This document shows, in pieces, positions 1 to 6,224 of a DNA stretch of 33,793 nt. The stretch comes from a virus. Within the stretch, counting starts at the first letter, position 1, and each line of letters begins with the position of its first letter. The notes under the pieces are model-generated. The model was not told where the DNA came from. It did not search any database and saw only the letters and a program-made list of their open reading frames with translations. The DNA lies in IMG/VR virus record IMGVR_UViG_3300037485_001152, positions 1 through 33,793 of that record; one strand, given 5' to 3'. The position numbers were made by a program, and so were the translations under genes.

Positions 1-127
1 TTTATGAACGATGATATGATATTCCCATTAAAGAAGATACAAGGTGACTTAAGATGGTTATGGAATAACATAAGCCATGACACACCTACTCATGAAGTCA
101 TAACAGTATTAAGAAAGGCAAATGAAG
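1..127. repeat. Terminal direct repeat (left copy) marking a circular assembly
   Basis: The first 127 bases are identical to 33667-33793. An exact overlap of 127 nt is what a de Bruijn assembler with k=127 leaves at the ends of a circular contig. A real short terminal redundancy or circular permutation gives the same picture. The polymerase-like gene reads in frame across the joint, which supports circularity. Confidence 0.93.
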
Positions 128-228
128 AATTGAATAACACAGATAAGTTTGAGAGTTTATTAGCAAAGATAGCTATTACAGGCTGGACTAACCTTAAAAT
201 GTTCCAGAGAAAAGAGAGTCAAGAATGA
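1..228 (+). CDS. C-terminal part of the polymerase-like replication protein that starts at 32260
   Basis: This is the end of a gene cut by the window edges. The ATG at 4 is codon 471 of the frame that opens at 32260 (33670 minus 32260 is 1410, a multiple of 3), so it is not an independent start. Joining 32260-33666 to 1-228 gives 544 residues. This part is the last 74 residues, mostly charged helix with no motif I recognise, lying beyond the catalytic-like core. The TGA stop overlaps the ATG of the next gene at 225, so translation of the following KGW gene is probably coupled. The reading-frame joining is seen in the sequence; the function is argued at 32260. Confidence 0.9.
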   Translation, partial: FMNDDMIFPLKKIQGDLRWLWNNISHDTPTHEVITVLRKANEELNNTDKFESLLAKIAITGWTNLKMFQRKESQE

Positions 229-518
229 TTAACGAGAATAAACGCTGGACTGCTAAACAAAGAGCATTAACGATAGCCGCCATCTCTAAGACCTATAGGT
301 TCTTGGATAAGAATGGAGTGCTGGTTATAATCAAGAACCTTAATAAGTTCAATAAAGATAATGGATTTCCAGGGTCACATATGTATTCAGTCGCCTTGGG
401 TAAAGAGAAATCCTATAAAGGCTATACTCTCTATAATGGCGAGAAGGTAACTGAGGTTGAGTTCTGGGGAACCCAGAATTGCGAAGCAACCTCTAGTGAG
501 GCTGAGTTATGCCTCTAA
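225..518 (+). CDS. Small KGW-repeat protein 1 (putative DNA-binding accessory)
   Basis: The protein has 97 residues. Residues 22-70 form one copy of a repeat that recurs in four other proteins of this genome: an aromatic strand (YRFLDKNG), then IKNLNKF, then a short helix, ending in YKGYTLY. The pattern (F-x-P/D-x-G, I-x-N-L-x-x-F, x-K-G-W/Y-T) resembles the small DNA-binding modules that accompany HNH and GIY-YIG homing nucleases in phages, but no nuclease residues are present. The start overlaps the stop of the polymerase-like gene (ATGA) and the gene ends 10 nt inside the next one. It belongs to the replication operon. Domain family and role are inferred from pattern alone. Confidence 0.8.
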   Translation: MINENKRWTAKQRALTIAAISKTYRFLDKNGVLVIIKNLNKFNKDNGFPGSHMYSVALGKEKSYKGYTLYNGEKVTEVEFWGTQNCEATSSEAELCL

Positions 519-790
519 TTCAGAATAAAATAGAAGGAAGATATTGTTGTAGCTGTCATGCTTCCGTAGCCATTGACGAAGAAATCTTTCATCTAGCTTC
601 CAGTAAAGACGATGCTATTCGTCAGAATCGTAATCTTAAGAAGCAATATCGCTTTGACGAAACGGTAGTTTGTGTGATGTGTTATAAGCGTATGTTCAAG
701 AAGCTATTGGCTGGACCAGATGAACACTGTTATCTCTCAGTTAAAGAACTTAATGAAAGATCTCGTGCAGAAAGAGAAGGTAAGAAATGA
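509..790 (+). CDS. Small zinc-ribbon-like protein
   Basis: The protein has 93 residues with two CxxC knuckles, C13-x2-C16 and C55-x2-C58, spaced as in a zinc ribbon, followed by a lysine- and arginine-rich helical tail. The same knuckle spacing, followed by the KGW repeat, occurs inside the single protein at 2658, so this gene and the next (787) look like a two-gene version of that fusion. It starts 10 nt inside the upstream gene and its stop overlaps the next start (ATGA), indicating coupled translation. Nucleic-acid or protein binding is likely; the actual function is unknown. Confidence 0.8.
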   Translation: MPLIQNKIEGRYCCSCHASVAIDEEIFHLASSKDDAIRQNRNLKKQYRFDETVVCVMCYKRMFKKLLAGPDEHCYLSVKELNERSRAEREGKK

Positions 791-1188
791 GAAAAGAGTA
801 TAGGGTAAGGACACGATATAACTTCCGTGCTCCCGATGGGATGATTCATGAGATCATTAACCTCAAGAAGTTCTGCCGTGAGCACGACCTGGGATATGAT
901 GGTATGGGGCAACTAGCTTCTCCCAAGAAGTCTGAACGCTGTCATTCATATAAGGGCTGGACCTTTATCTCTAGAACCAATCGTAATGGAGATACTGTCA
1001 TAGCACCTCTTCTGTTATCCGGTCCAAAGAAACGTGGACTTAATGTTAACCCTCTAGGTATGGTTCCAGAAGAACGGCACTATAAGAACCGCTGGAACTT
1101 TCACCAGTATAAACATCTAGAGCTTCTAATGAACGCTTACCTATACTCAGTCTGCTTTTTACTAGCCATCCTAGTTTGGTCATGTTAA
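787..1188 (+). CDS. KGW-repeat protein 2 with C-terminal membrane-like segment
   Basis: The protein has 133 residues. Residues 10-60 are one KGW repeat (YNFRAPDG, then IINLKKFC, ending YKGWTF). The middle is basic. Residues 114-133 are strongly hydrophobic (LYSVCFLLAILVW), which could be a C-terminal membrane anchor and is unexpected for a DNA-binding-like protein. The ATG overlaps the stop of the zinc-ribbon gene and the gene is the last before the terminator at 1262. A frameshift that created the hydrophobic tail cannot be excluded. Function unknown. Confidence 0.78.
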   Translation: MRKEYRVRTRYNFRAPDGMIHEIINLKKFCREHDLGYDGMGQLASPKKSERCHSYKGWTFISRTNRNGDTVIAPLLLSGPKKRGLNVNPLGMVPEERHYKNRWNFHQYKHLELLMNAYLYSVCFLLAILVWSC

Positions 1189-1261
1189 GCTAGGAACAGG
1201 AGATAGTGGATTCTCAAATTCTCTAATCTGATTATCTCCAGATCGTTTCTCTTCCGATCCA

Positions 1262-1299
1262 AAAAGCCTCTTTTAGCAATTCCGCTATTAGAGGCTTTT
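1262..1299 (+). terminator. Rho-independent terminator ending the replication operon
   Basis: Arms AAAAGCCTCT (1262-1271) and AGAGGCTTTT (1290-1299) pair perfectly and enclose a second small stem, TAGC with GCTA. The 3' arm ends in a T tract. It sits 74 nt after the stop at 1188. Confidence 0.85.
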
Positions 1300-1328
1300 C
1301 GTCTATATAAAGCCTTTGTTTGACTAGA

Positions 1329-1354
1329 ACGTGACTATACGTGACCATACACGT
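1329..1354. promoter_or_regulatory. Tandem 10-bp repeat with embedded inverted repeat (operator-like)
   Basis: ACGTGACTAT at 1329-1338 is followed immediately by ACGTGACCAT at 1339-1348, one mismatch apart. The second copy also forms an inverted repeat ACGTG-N6-CACGT (1339-1354). It lies about 45 bp upstream of the candidate promoter of the 1488 operon, so it is probably a protein-binding site. Confidence 0.5.
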
Positions 1355-1377
1355 AAACCCTTGAAATCATTAAGGAA
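1344..1377. repeat. Upstream element shared by two + operons (copy 1)
   Basis: ACCATACAC (1344-1352) followed by CCCTTGAAATCATTAAGGAA (1358-1377). The same two blocks occur at 32077-32085 and 32098-32117 upstream of the polymerase-like gene. The 20-mer differs at one position and the spacer is 8 nt longer there. The core CCTTGA-N5-TTRAGG is roughly palindromic. A shared regulator is the simplest reading. Confidence 0.6.
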
Positions 1378-1396
1378 ACTTTCTTTCTGTTATTGG

Positions 1397-1425
1397 TTTA
1401 AATTCCGGCTGGAACCTGTTATACT
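1397..1425 (+). promoter_or_regulatory. Candidate promoter for the 1488-2492 operon
   Basis: A -10 box TATACT (1420-1425) lies 17 nt downstream of TTTAAA (1397-1402, 4 of 6 matches to the -35 consensus). The spacer contains the small palindrome TTCC-GGCT-GGAA. It is about 60 nt upstream of the first start codon. Confidence 0.55.
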
Positions 1426-1487
1426 ATAAGAGAGGCAACGAGAGCAAAGTGTTCTACGGCAGACCTTAAAGAGATAGAGACGAGAAG

Positions 1488-1766
1488 ATGGCTAAGAAGA
1501 ACGTGCAGAAGATTGATGGCTGTGAGCGGGTTTGTAAGGCGATTCGTCTTGTGGACGCCTTCGCAATGCTAGACGGCAGGGCGAGCGGCAGCAAGTATAT
1601 TCGTGATCAGGTCTCAATGCGCTGGTTTGCTGACAACGATCAGATGGAATTAGTTGATGACCTGTATGACTTCTCTACGCTTGATAAGGCTAGCCCTATC
1701 CCTTCGTTAAAGGGTGTCAGTGTTGAAGAATTTGAGATGGTTATTAAGGGCAGATACAATGAGTAA
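1488..1766 (+). CDS. Hypothetical protein, first gene of second + operon
   Basis: The protein has 92 residues, is mixed alpha-helical with a basic N-terminus (MAKKNVQK) and an acidic C-terminal half, and has no family I recognise. The start is preceded by purine-rich GACGAGAAG. It ends 8 nt inside the next gene, suggesting coupled translation. Compared with the 1-1188 block this operon uses CGT and GCG codons more often, giving it a slightly different look. It is probably an early phage protein acting on host or phage metabolism; nothing more can be supported. Confidence 0.75.
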   Translation: MAKKNVQKIDGCERVCKAIRLVDAFAMLDGRASGSKYIRDQVSMRWFADNDQMELVDDLYDFSTLDKASPIPSLKGVSVEEFEMVIKGRYNE

Positions 1767-1968
1767 GCCGCTTAAGCCAGGAACACAGGTTCGACTTCAC
1801 GAGGATAACACGCTAGCGGTTATTGTGAGAATTCCGTTAGAGGGTCGTGGTAGAGCCAAGTGTCGTTATATGAGCGATGGTCGTAGCAATGTGATGTATG
1901 ACGTTCTTAACTGTGAGAACGATATCCAGGAGTGTTATCGGTATTCGTTTACCGTCGTTAATAAGTGA
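1759..1968 (+). CDS. Small basic beta-rich protein, unknown function
   Basis: I start this gene at the ATG at 1759 rather than the upstream alternative at 1714. The 1759 ATG has AAGGG about 8 nt upstream and overlaps the previous stop by 8 nt. The 69 residues alternate hydrophobic and basic (GTQVRLHEDNTLAVIVRIPLE), like an SH3-type small barrel that could bind nucleic acid or protein. It is the second of four closely packed small genes. No family recognised. Confidence 0.72.
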   Translation: MSKPLKPGTQVRLHEDNTLAVIVRIPLEGRGRAKCRYMSDGRSNVMYDVLNCENDIQECYRYSFTVVNK

Positions 1969-1988
1969 TTGAATAGGAGATAAAGACA

Positions 1989-2204
1989 ATGACTAAGAAG
2001 AAGAATGCTCGTAAGTTTTACAAGACAACGATTACTATCACGACCATTACAGAGGACGAACCGTTTGATGCAGAAGTTTTTGAAGATGCCGTGAGTTCAA
2101 CCTGCTCAATGTTTCAAGTTAACGAGGAAGAGATTGCGGAAGCAAATCTGGATGACGAACTTCTGGAATTCGACGACTGCTTCGTGGAATATCTTAAGCG
2201 TTGA
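1989..2204 (+). CDS. Small acidic protein, unknown function
   Basis: The protein has 71 residues with a basic start (MTKKKNARKFYK), a threonine/isoleucine strand, and then a very acidic body rich in Glu and Asp. A clear AGGAGA lies 8 nt before the ATG. Such acidic early phage proteins are often nucleic-acid mimics or inhibitors, but nothing specific shows that here. It sits between the barrel-like gene and the membrane protein gene in the same operon. Confidence 0.75.
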   Translation: MTKKKNARKFYKTTITITTITEDEPFDAEVFEDAVSSTCSMFQVNEEEIAEANLDDELLEFDDCFVEYLKR

Positions 2205-2222
2205 TTTAGGAGAATAGAGAAG

Positions 2223-2492
2223 ATGACTAATAACAAGGTGCCATGGCCATTCGTCCTAATCATTCTAGGTGTTGTCTGTTTTGGAGTATTGTTCTTAAAA
2301 GTTCGTGAGCATAATGTTTATGAAGAACAGGTCAATAAGGTTATGACCACTGGATGGTCTACATTTCAAGATAGACTAGATGCTAGAATTCTTCGTGAGA
2401 ATGGTCATTATTATGAAGCCGACCTAATTGATGCTCACATTAGACTAACCGCTGAACATGAAGTAACTTATCTTAACTCACAAGAAAACTAG
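2223..2492 (+). CDS. Small single-pass membrane protein
   Basis: The protein has 89 residues: a short polar N-terminus, a transmembrane helix at about residues 8-27 (VLIILGVVCFGVLFL), then a charged helical domain. A strong AGGAGA precedes the start. It is the last gene before the terminator at 2543. One membrane helix plus a soluble helix is the shape of an inner spanin or other lysis accessory. It lies in the early-side operon, so a host-takeover role is equally possible. Confidence 0.75.
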   Translation: MTNNKVPWPFVLIILGVVCFGVLFLKVREHNVYEEQVNKVMTTGWSTFQDRLDARILRENGHYYEADLIDAHIRLTAEHEVTYLNSQEN

Positions 2493-2542
2493 AATTTAGT
2501 CTTAAGAATACTGTGTAGCTTTTCTTTAAGACAGAGTAAAAG

Positions 2543-2574
2543 AACCTCCAGCAATAATGCTAGGAGGTTTTTTT
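2543..2574 (+). terminator. Rho-independent terminator of the 1488 operon
   Basis: AACCTCC pairs with GGAGGTT, with an inner AGCA-ATAA-TGCT stem and one bulged A, followed by seven Ts. It starts 51 nt after the stop at 2492. Confidence 0.93.
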
Positions 2575-2608
2575 ATGTCTTTTTTCATGGCAAATAAACA
2601 ATGGCATA

Positions 2609-2617
2609 TATACTTAT
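2609..2617 (+). promoter_or_regulatory. TATACTTAT motif upstream of 2658 gene
   Basis: TATACTTAT lies 40 nt before the chosen start at 2658, just after the terminator. The same 9-mer or a near match occurs upstream of several genes on both strands. No -35-like box stands at 17 nt. Proposed as the core of a phage promoter. Confidence 0.5.
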
Positions 2618-2657
2618 ATACATCGCATAAATGTATGCGCAGAAAGGTTGGCATATA

Positions 2658-3521
2658 ATGTACATAAAATCCTTGTATTCAAATAACTGTGATGAGTGTT
2701 ATGAGAGAATTCATAAAGATGACAACATGTGGTGGACACGTGGGGGTATGGTAGCGAATATAGAGACTGCTGAGGTAGAACAACAGAAGGCAAACGTGCT
2801 CTGTATACCGTGTGCTAAGAAATTAGGTAAACCAAAGTTCACTGGAGTCTGTATCCCACCAAATCTTATTCCAAGAGTTGCGGCGAACTATCATCATAAT
2901 TCCAAGACCAAAGAACGCATTGCGAATAAAGTCTCTAAACTATTTGTGCTCTATAATCCAGCTGGAGAACGTGTTAAGATTAAGAACCTTCATAAATTCT
3001 GTCGTGATAACAATCTCGTGACGAGTTGCATGCACGGTCTAGTCTCTGGTCTTCGTCAAGAATATAAAGGCTGGACTGCTACAGGCAATAAACCAGTTAA
3101 ACGTCTTTATCGCTTTCTTGACCCAAGAGGTAACCTCGTTGAAACTCATAACCTATATGCTTTCTGTAATGCCAATAACCTAGTCCAGTCCTGTATGAGA
3201 CAACTAATCATTCTTAAGAACCAAAGCTCTCATAGAGGCTACACAAGAGCACCAGACCTGGGTCTTGTGCAGAGCACAAGCCTGGTTCCTGACGCCACAG
3301 TAGCCCTAGAACCTGTCCAGATAGAAAACCTGGGCAGTGGTGCATCCGAGAGACAGAACGTGCTAATGGAGCTCCAGGGAGCTAGAACAGCATATGCGCT
3401 ATCTATCAAGGCATCTGAGTTATCTGATAAGTTAGCTAATGAGGGTAAGGATGTGGAGTCTGCTCTTCTTCATGATATCAGTAAAGCACTTGAAGCTAGA
3501 GCATTATGTGTGTTGGTATGA
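2658..3521 (+). CDS. Zinc-knuckle protein with two KGW repeats
   Basis: The frame opens at 2631, but the ATG at 2658 has AAAGG upstream and the earlier ATG has none, so I use 2658 (287 residues). C11-x2-C14 and C49-x2-C52 form a zinc-binding pair. Two consecutive KGW repeats follow at about 95-140 (LFVLYNPAG, then IKNLHKFC, ending YKGWT) and 148-197 (YRFLDPRG, then NLYAFC, ending HRGYT). The last 85 residues are helical. The layout equals the 509 and 787 genes fused, plus one repeat. DNA or RNA binding is likely; no nuclease motif is visible. It ends in a 4-nt overlap with the next start. Confidence 0.82.
   Translation: MYIKSLYSNNCDECYERIHKDDNMWWTRGGMVANIETAEVEQQKANVLCIPCAKKLGKPKFTGVCIPPNLIPRVAANYHHNSKTKERIANKVSKLFVLYNPAGERVKIKNLHKFCRDNNLVTSCMHGLVSGLRQEYKGWTATGNKPVKRLYRFLDPRGNLVETHNLYAFCNANNLVQSCMRQLIILKNQSSHRGYTRAPDLGLVQSTSLVPDATVALEPVQIENLGSGASERQNVLMELQGARTAYALSIKASELSDKLANEGKDVESALLHDISKALEARALCVLV
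3264..3280. repeat. Palindrome CTTGTGC-AGA-GCACAAG
   Basis: A perfect 7-bp inverted repeat with a 3-nt loop, inside the 2658 gene. The same arms with loop TCA occur in the gap at 9404-9420. Confidence 0.6.
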
Positions 3522-3739
3522 CACCAGATAGATTTCAGACAGGACAATTGGTTGTCATTGACCCATATATCTCTAGAAATTATAAGATAGGAATATACAT
3601 TAGAAGAGATATTCGTATCTCACCGCTGTTTACAGAGCACTCTATACCTATCATTTACTCAATGAACATAGTGCTGGTTGATGAAAAGATAGAAGAATAT
3701 CTGGATTATATGCTGACTGAGTTAGACAATAAAGAATAA
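3518..3739 (+). CDS. Small hypothetical protein
   Basis: The frame also opens at 3506, but the ATG at 3518 overlaps the upstream stop as ATGA, which fits coupled translation. The 73 residues start MTPDRFQTGQLVVIDPYISRN, a beta-rich stretch, and end in an acidic helix. Nothing in it identifies a family. It lies between the zinc/KGW gene and the operator of the ribbon-helix-helix pair. Confidence 0.68.
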   Translation: MTPDRFQTGQLVVIDPYISRNYKIGIYIRRDIRISPLFTEHSIPIIYSMNIVLVDEKIEEYLDYMLTELDNKE

Positions 3740-3750
3740 GAACAATTTAA

Positions 3751-3768
3751 TATTATGAACTCATAATA
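3751..3768. promoter_or_regulatory. Perfect palindrome, probable operator of the ribbon-helix-helix pair
   Basis: TATTATGA-AC-TCATAATA is a perfect 8+2+8 inverted repeat ending 4 nt before the AAGGAGAT ribosome site of the gene at 3784. Small ribbon-helix-helix regulators commonly repress their own operon from such sites. A related everted palindrome (TCATAAT-G-ATTATGA) occurs at 10185-10199. Confidence 0.6.
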
Positions 3769-3783
3769 GAATAAGGAGATAAT

Positions 3784-3969
3784 ATGGCTAAGGAAAAGAA
3801 AGATATCAAGTATCGTATTGTGAGTGTAAGGGTGACTGAAGAAGAAGCATTGGTTTGGGAGAAGTCTGCTGTTGAACTAGCGACTATGCTTGGTAAACCA
3901 ATATCCTTCTCAGCATTCTTAAGACTGGTGATGAACACACATTGTAAGAAGGAGACTGTATCTGTATGA
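3784..3969 (+). CDS. Ribbon-helix-helix-like DNA-binding protein 1
   Basis: The protein has 61 residues. A basic N-terminus leads to a beta strand (YRIVSVRVT), then helix EEEALVWEKSAVELATML, a turn, and helix FSAFLRLVM. This is the order of a ribbon-helix-helix (MetJ/Arc-type) repressor. AAGGAGAT lies 6 nt before the ATG. Its stop overlaps the next gene's ATG, and that gene encodes a second protein of the same shape, so they may form a pair. The perfect palindrome at 3751-3768 suggests autoregulation. The fold is inferred from pattern, not from a search. Confidence 0.78.
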   Translation: MAKEKKDIKYRIVSVRVTEEEALVWEKSAVELATMLGKPISFSAFLRLVMNTHCKKETVSV

Positions 3970-4229
3970 CTAAGAAGACTAAACCAGGGCGTTTAGGGAA
4001 CTTAAACGCTGGGCATAAGAAGGAAATGGTATCTATTACGTTTAAGGTAAAGCAGTCTGAGTATGATGCTATTAATGAATCTAGAATAGCAATGGCAACT
4101 AAGTTTCCCGGCATGAAGTTCACAATCCAGGATTATGTCAGATTGCTATTGGAGTTCTCAGTCTTTGCTCACGAGAAGACAAAAGATGATCCAGAACAGT
4201 TTAGCGATATAGACCTTGGCTCTGCCTAG
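3966..4229 (+). CDS. Ribbon-helix-helix-like DNA-binding protein 2
   Basis: The protein has 87 residues. A basic, lysine-rich arm (MTKKTKPGRLGNLNAGHKK) leads to strand VSITFKVK, helix SEYDAINESRIAMATKF, a loop, and helix TIQDYVRLLLEFS, again the ribbon-helix-helix order, with an acidic tail. It is translationally coupled to the 3784 gene. It is the last + gene before the convergent terminator at 4237. It may heterodimerise with its neighbour or act as a second switch between early and late expression. Confidence 0.78.
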   Translation: MTKKTKPGRLGNLNAGHKKEMVSITFKVKQSEYDAINESRIAMATKFPGMKFTIQDYVRLLLEFSVFAHEKTKDDPEQFSDIDLGSA

Positions 4230-4236
4230 ATAAAAC

Positions 4237-4270
4237 AACGCCCTGAGTCTCGAAAGATTCCAGGGCGTTT
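4237..4270. terminator. Convergent (probably bidirectional) terminator
   Basis: AACGCCCTG and CAGGGCGTT pair over 9 bp around a 15-nt loop. A T tract follows on the + strand, and an AT-rich stretch (TTGTTTTA) follows on the - strand. It lies between the converging + and - gene blocks. A second, looser hairpin (CCTGACA and TGTCAGG, 4272-4307) follows. Confidence 0.85.
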
Positions 4271-4309
4271 GCCTGACACTATGTAGGAGGGATGTCTGGA
4301 TGTCAGGAC

Positions 4310-4675
4310 TTAGAGCTTAGCTACTTTATGTTTAGCTGTTTGAGTAACCATATTAACTGGGACTTTACAGTTCTGACAATGATCAACGAACATTGTCTGA
4401 ATGATATCGAGTTGTTCTTGAAGATGAGTGATCTGAGTCCTAAGAGAAGTATTTTCAGTGATAAGAACTTCAATTCTAGCTGTTAGTTCAATTACCTTAC
4501 TATCATTGAAATGATTTTCTTTACGTTCATCTTGAAGCAATTGCTGAAAGGTTGCTCTTACTTGTTCATCTCCGGATAATGATTGCTTCTGTCTAGTAGC
4601 GAAATAAGTGCCTAAAGCAGTTAAGCCGGAGGAACCAAGTATCGCTGTTATAATCTCTGGTATATTCATAATCAT
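4310..4675 (-). CDS. Membrane-anchored coiled-coil protein, lysis candidate
   Basis: The protein has 121 residues. A short N-terminal hydrophobic segment (ITAILGSSGLTALGTYF) is followed by a long heptad-rich helix at about 40-95, then a CxxC (CQNC) and a basic tail. It is the last gene of the leftward late block, where lysis genes often lie. An N-terminal membrane helix plus coiled coil fits an inner spanin or a holin-like accessory. A start 2 codons later (MNIPEI) is possible; neither has a strong ribosome site. No endolysin is next to it, so the lysis assignment is only a suggestion. Confidence 0.7.
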   Translation of the reverse strand: MIMNIPEIITAILGSSGLTALGTYFATRQKQSLSGDEQVRATFQQLLQDERKENHFNDSKVIELTARIEVLITENTSLRTQITHLQEQLDIIQTMFVDHCQNCKVPVNMVTQTAKHKVAKL

Positions 4676-4688
4676 TCAAAAGCTTTCT

Positions 4689-4982
4689 TTAAGTGGATTC
4701 AATGCTAATCTGAAATGAGTAATCGTCTAGACGATCCCCAACTGTTGTTATTCTACAAGTTACGTTATAGATTTCCCCGAGAGTACCCCCGGATATCCAG
4801 CAGTGAGCAACTGTTGCTGAATTCCATGGAGCATAAGGGCCTGTCCCAAGAGTTATTCCTGAGTCTAATATCCAATCAACTGAGTCAAGAGTATCGCCAC
4901 CATAGCACTTAAGTAACCATGGTCCCCAATTCACTGGATAATCTAGAATTGAATCAGGGTCTTTTGTGAATACTGTAATCAT
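4689..4982 (-). CDS. Small tail-associated domain protein (paralogue of the 5006 gene's C-terminus)
   Basis: The 97 residues match, in order, the C-terminal domain of the repeat protein encoded next to it: KDPDSILDYPVNWGPWL here and KDPDASRDYTFDFRPWL there. Both then end with an aromatic strand, W(C/H)..., a RVDD or RLDD motif and F.(I/L)SIE. Stand-alone copies of this beta-sandwich-like domain are common in phage tail regions. AAGGATA precedes the start. It probably decorates the fibre or tail tip, or helps the fibre assemble. Confidence 0.78.
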   Translation of the reverse strand: MITVFTKDPDSILDYPVNWGPWLLKCYGGDTLDSVDWILDSGITLGTGPYAPWNSATVAHCWISGGTLGEIYNVTCRITTVGDRLDDYSFQISIEST

Positions 4983-5005
4983 AATATTATCCTTAAATAG
5001 CCGGC

Positions 5006-6214
5006 TTAAGCGGCTTGTTCTATTGAGAGATTAAATGTGATATCATCGACTCTACCATCTCTGGTTCTACAATGCCAGGTCAATGGCAAATAGTCTCCAT
5101 TTTGGTCATATGATAGCCATGCAGTTGCTGTATGTTCTGTATATGACCATAGTGGTTGGTCATAGCCTATAGGTGCCACTAATTGAACGAATTCAAAAGT
5201 ATTGCCATTGAGCCATGGTCTGAAGTCAAATGTGTAATCACGACTAGCATCGGGATCCTTTTGAAGATAGATGGGAACATGTCTCTTTCCTATCTTAATG
5301 CTAGCATCAGCTATAAAGCCATCAACTGGAACAATAACATTGGATTGAGTCTCAACAGTCGATGTACCTTCTGATAGACAATTGAATATAACAGCTGTAA
5401 TAGAGTCGGACTGACACGTAGACGTACCTTCTGCTAGACCAGCTAGATAAGCTACTGGCTCAAACAGAGTATCAACAGCTGACGTACCTTCTACTAGACC
5501 AGCTAGATAAGCTACTGGCTCAAACAGAGTATCAACAGTTGATGTACCTTCTGCTAGACCAGCTAGATAGCATTCTGCCTCAAATATAGCATCAACAGCT
5601 GATGTACCTTCTGCTAGACCAGCTAGATAAGCTACTGGCTCAAATATAGCATCAACAGCTGATGTACCTTCTGCTAGACCAGCTAGATAAGCTACTGGCT
5701 GCAATAGAGCAGCTGCTGTAGAAGTTCCATGAGCTCTCCATATATGACCGGTCTCAGTTGAACCAGAGACCGTCATTGAGCTATTAGAAATAGTAAATGG
5801 TGAGAAATCTTGGAAGAAATCTGTAGTAATACTGCTACTAATAACAGTGATTGATGAAACACATGTAGCGAATGGAGAGAAATATAGATTATGATCTATT
5901 ATATCAGTGATAGCATCAACAGCTGATGTACCTTCTGATAGACCAGCTAGATAAGCTACTGGCTGCAATAGAGCATCAACAGTTGATGTGCCAGCTACTA
6001 TCTCCGGCAATACATCTAATACGGCATGAATTTCGATTAAAGAAGTTACATCTGATGTACCATTAATAATCCCGGATATGATATCAGCATAAACAACTAG
6101 TGAGTCTGCTGTTGATGTACCAGATGCGGTTCCATATATGCTGCCAGCTGCATCGTCGGCCAGAGCTATATTAAAACCACCTCCACCATTTCTTAGATTA
6201 ATATTAAAGGACAT
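5006..6214 (-). CDS. Repeat-rich tail fibre or tail appendage protein
   Basis: The protein has 402 residues. Eleven GTS motifs recur about every 20 residues, most in the form EGTSAVDAIFEPVAYLAGL. They lie in a short N-terminal set and a tight central array, interrupted at about residues 110-165 by a non-repeat beta-rich segment. The last ~85 residues (from KDPDASRDYTF) are the domain that also stands alone at 4689. AGGAGA lies 6 nt before the ATG. Repeated short beta units of this type build elongated phage fibres. Near-identical DNA repeats make the array length likely to vary by recombination. Confidence 0.8.
   Translation of the reverse strand: MSFNINLRNGGGGFNIALADDAAGSIYGTASGTSTADSLVVYADIISGIINGTSDVTSLIEIHAVLDVLPEIVAGTSTVDALLQPVAYLAGLSEGTSAVDAITDIIDHNLYFSPFATCVSSITVISSSITTDFFQDFSPFTISNSSMTVSGSTETGHIWRAHGTSTAAALLQPVAYLAGLAEGTSAVDAIFEPVAYLAGLAEGTSAVDAIFEAECYLAGLAEGTSTVDTLFEPVAYLAGLVEGTSAVDTLFEPVAYLAGLAEGTSTCQSDSITAVIFNCLSEGTSTVETQSNVIVPVDGFIADASIKIGKRHVPIYLQKDPDASRDYTFDFRPWLNGNTFEFVQLVAPIGYDQPLWSYTEHTATAWLSYDQNGDYLPLTWHCRTRDGRVDDITFNLSIEQAA
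5416..5730 (-). repeat. Tandem 60-bp coding repeat (about five units) in the fibre gene
   Basis: The unit recurs with an exact 60-nt period from 5416 to 5700 with a partial unit to 5730, encoding EGTS(A/T)VDAIFEPVAYLAGL. Units at 5581 and 5641 are identical over the full 60 nt. Another stretch of the same unit is at about 5912-5990. Confidence 0.95.
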
Positions 6215-6224
6215 CTAGATTCTC

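Noticed and set aside
4-228. Independent 74-aa gene at the left edge
   Set aside because: It is the in-frame C-terminus of the gene at 32260 once the 127-nt overlap is joined.
4292-4486. + strand frame over the membrane/coiled-coil gene
   Set aside because: Antisense shadow. The minus frame has the helix and heptad pattern, and the + frame starts inside a hairpin beyond the terminator.
5416-5730. Regular 60-bp repeats that could be taken for a CRISPR-like array
   Set aside because: The repeats are contiguous with no spacers, keep one reading frame and encode a 20-residue protein repeat.
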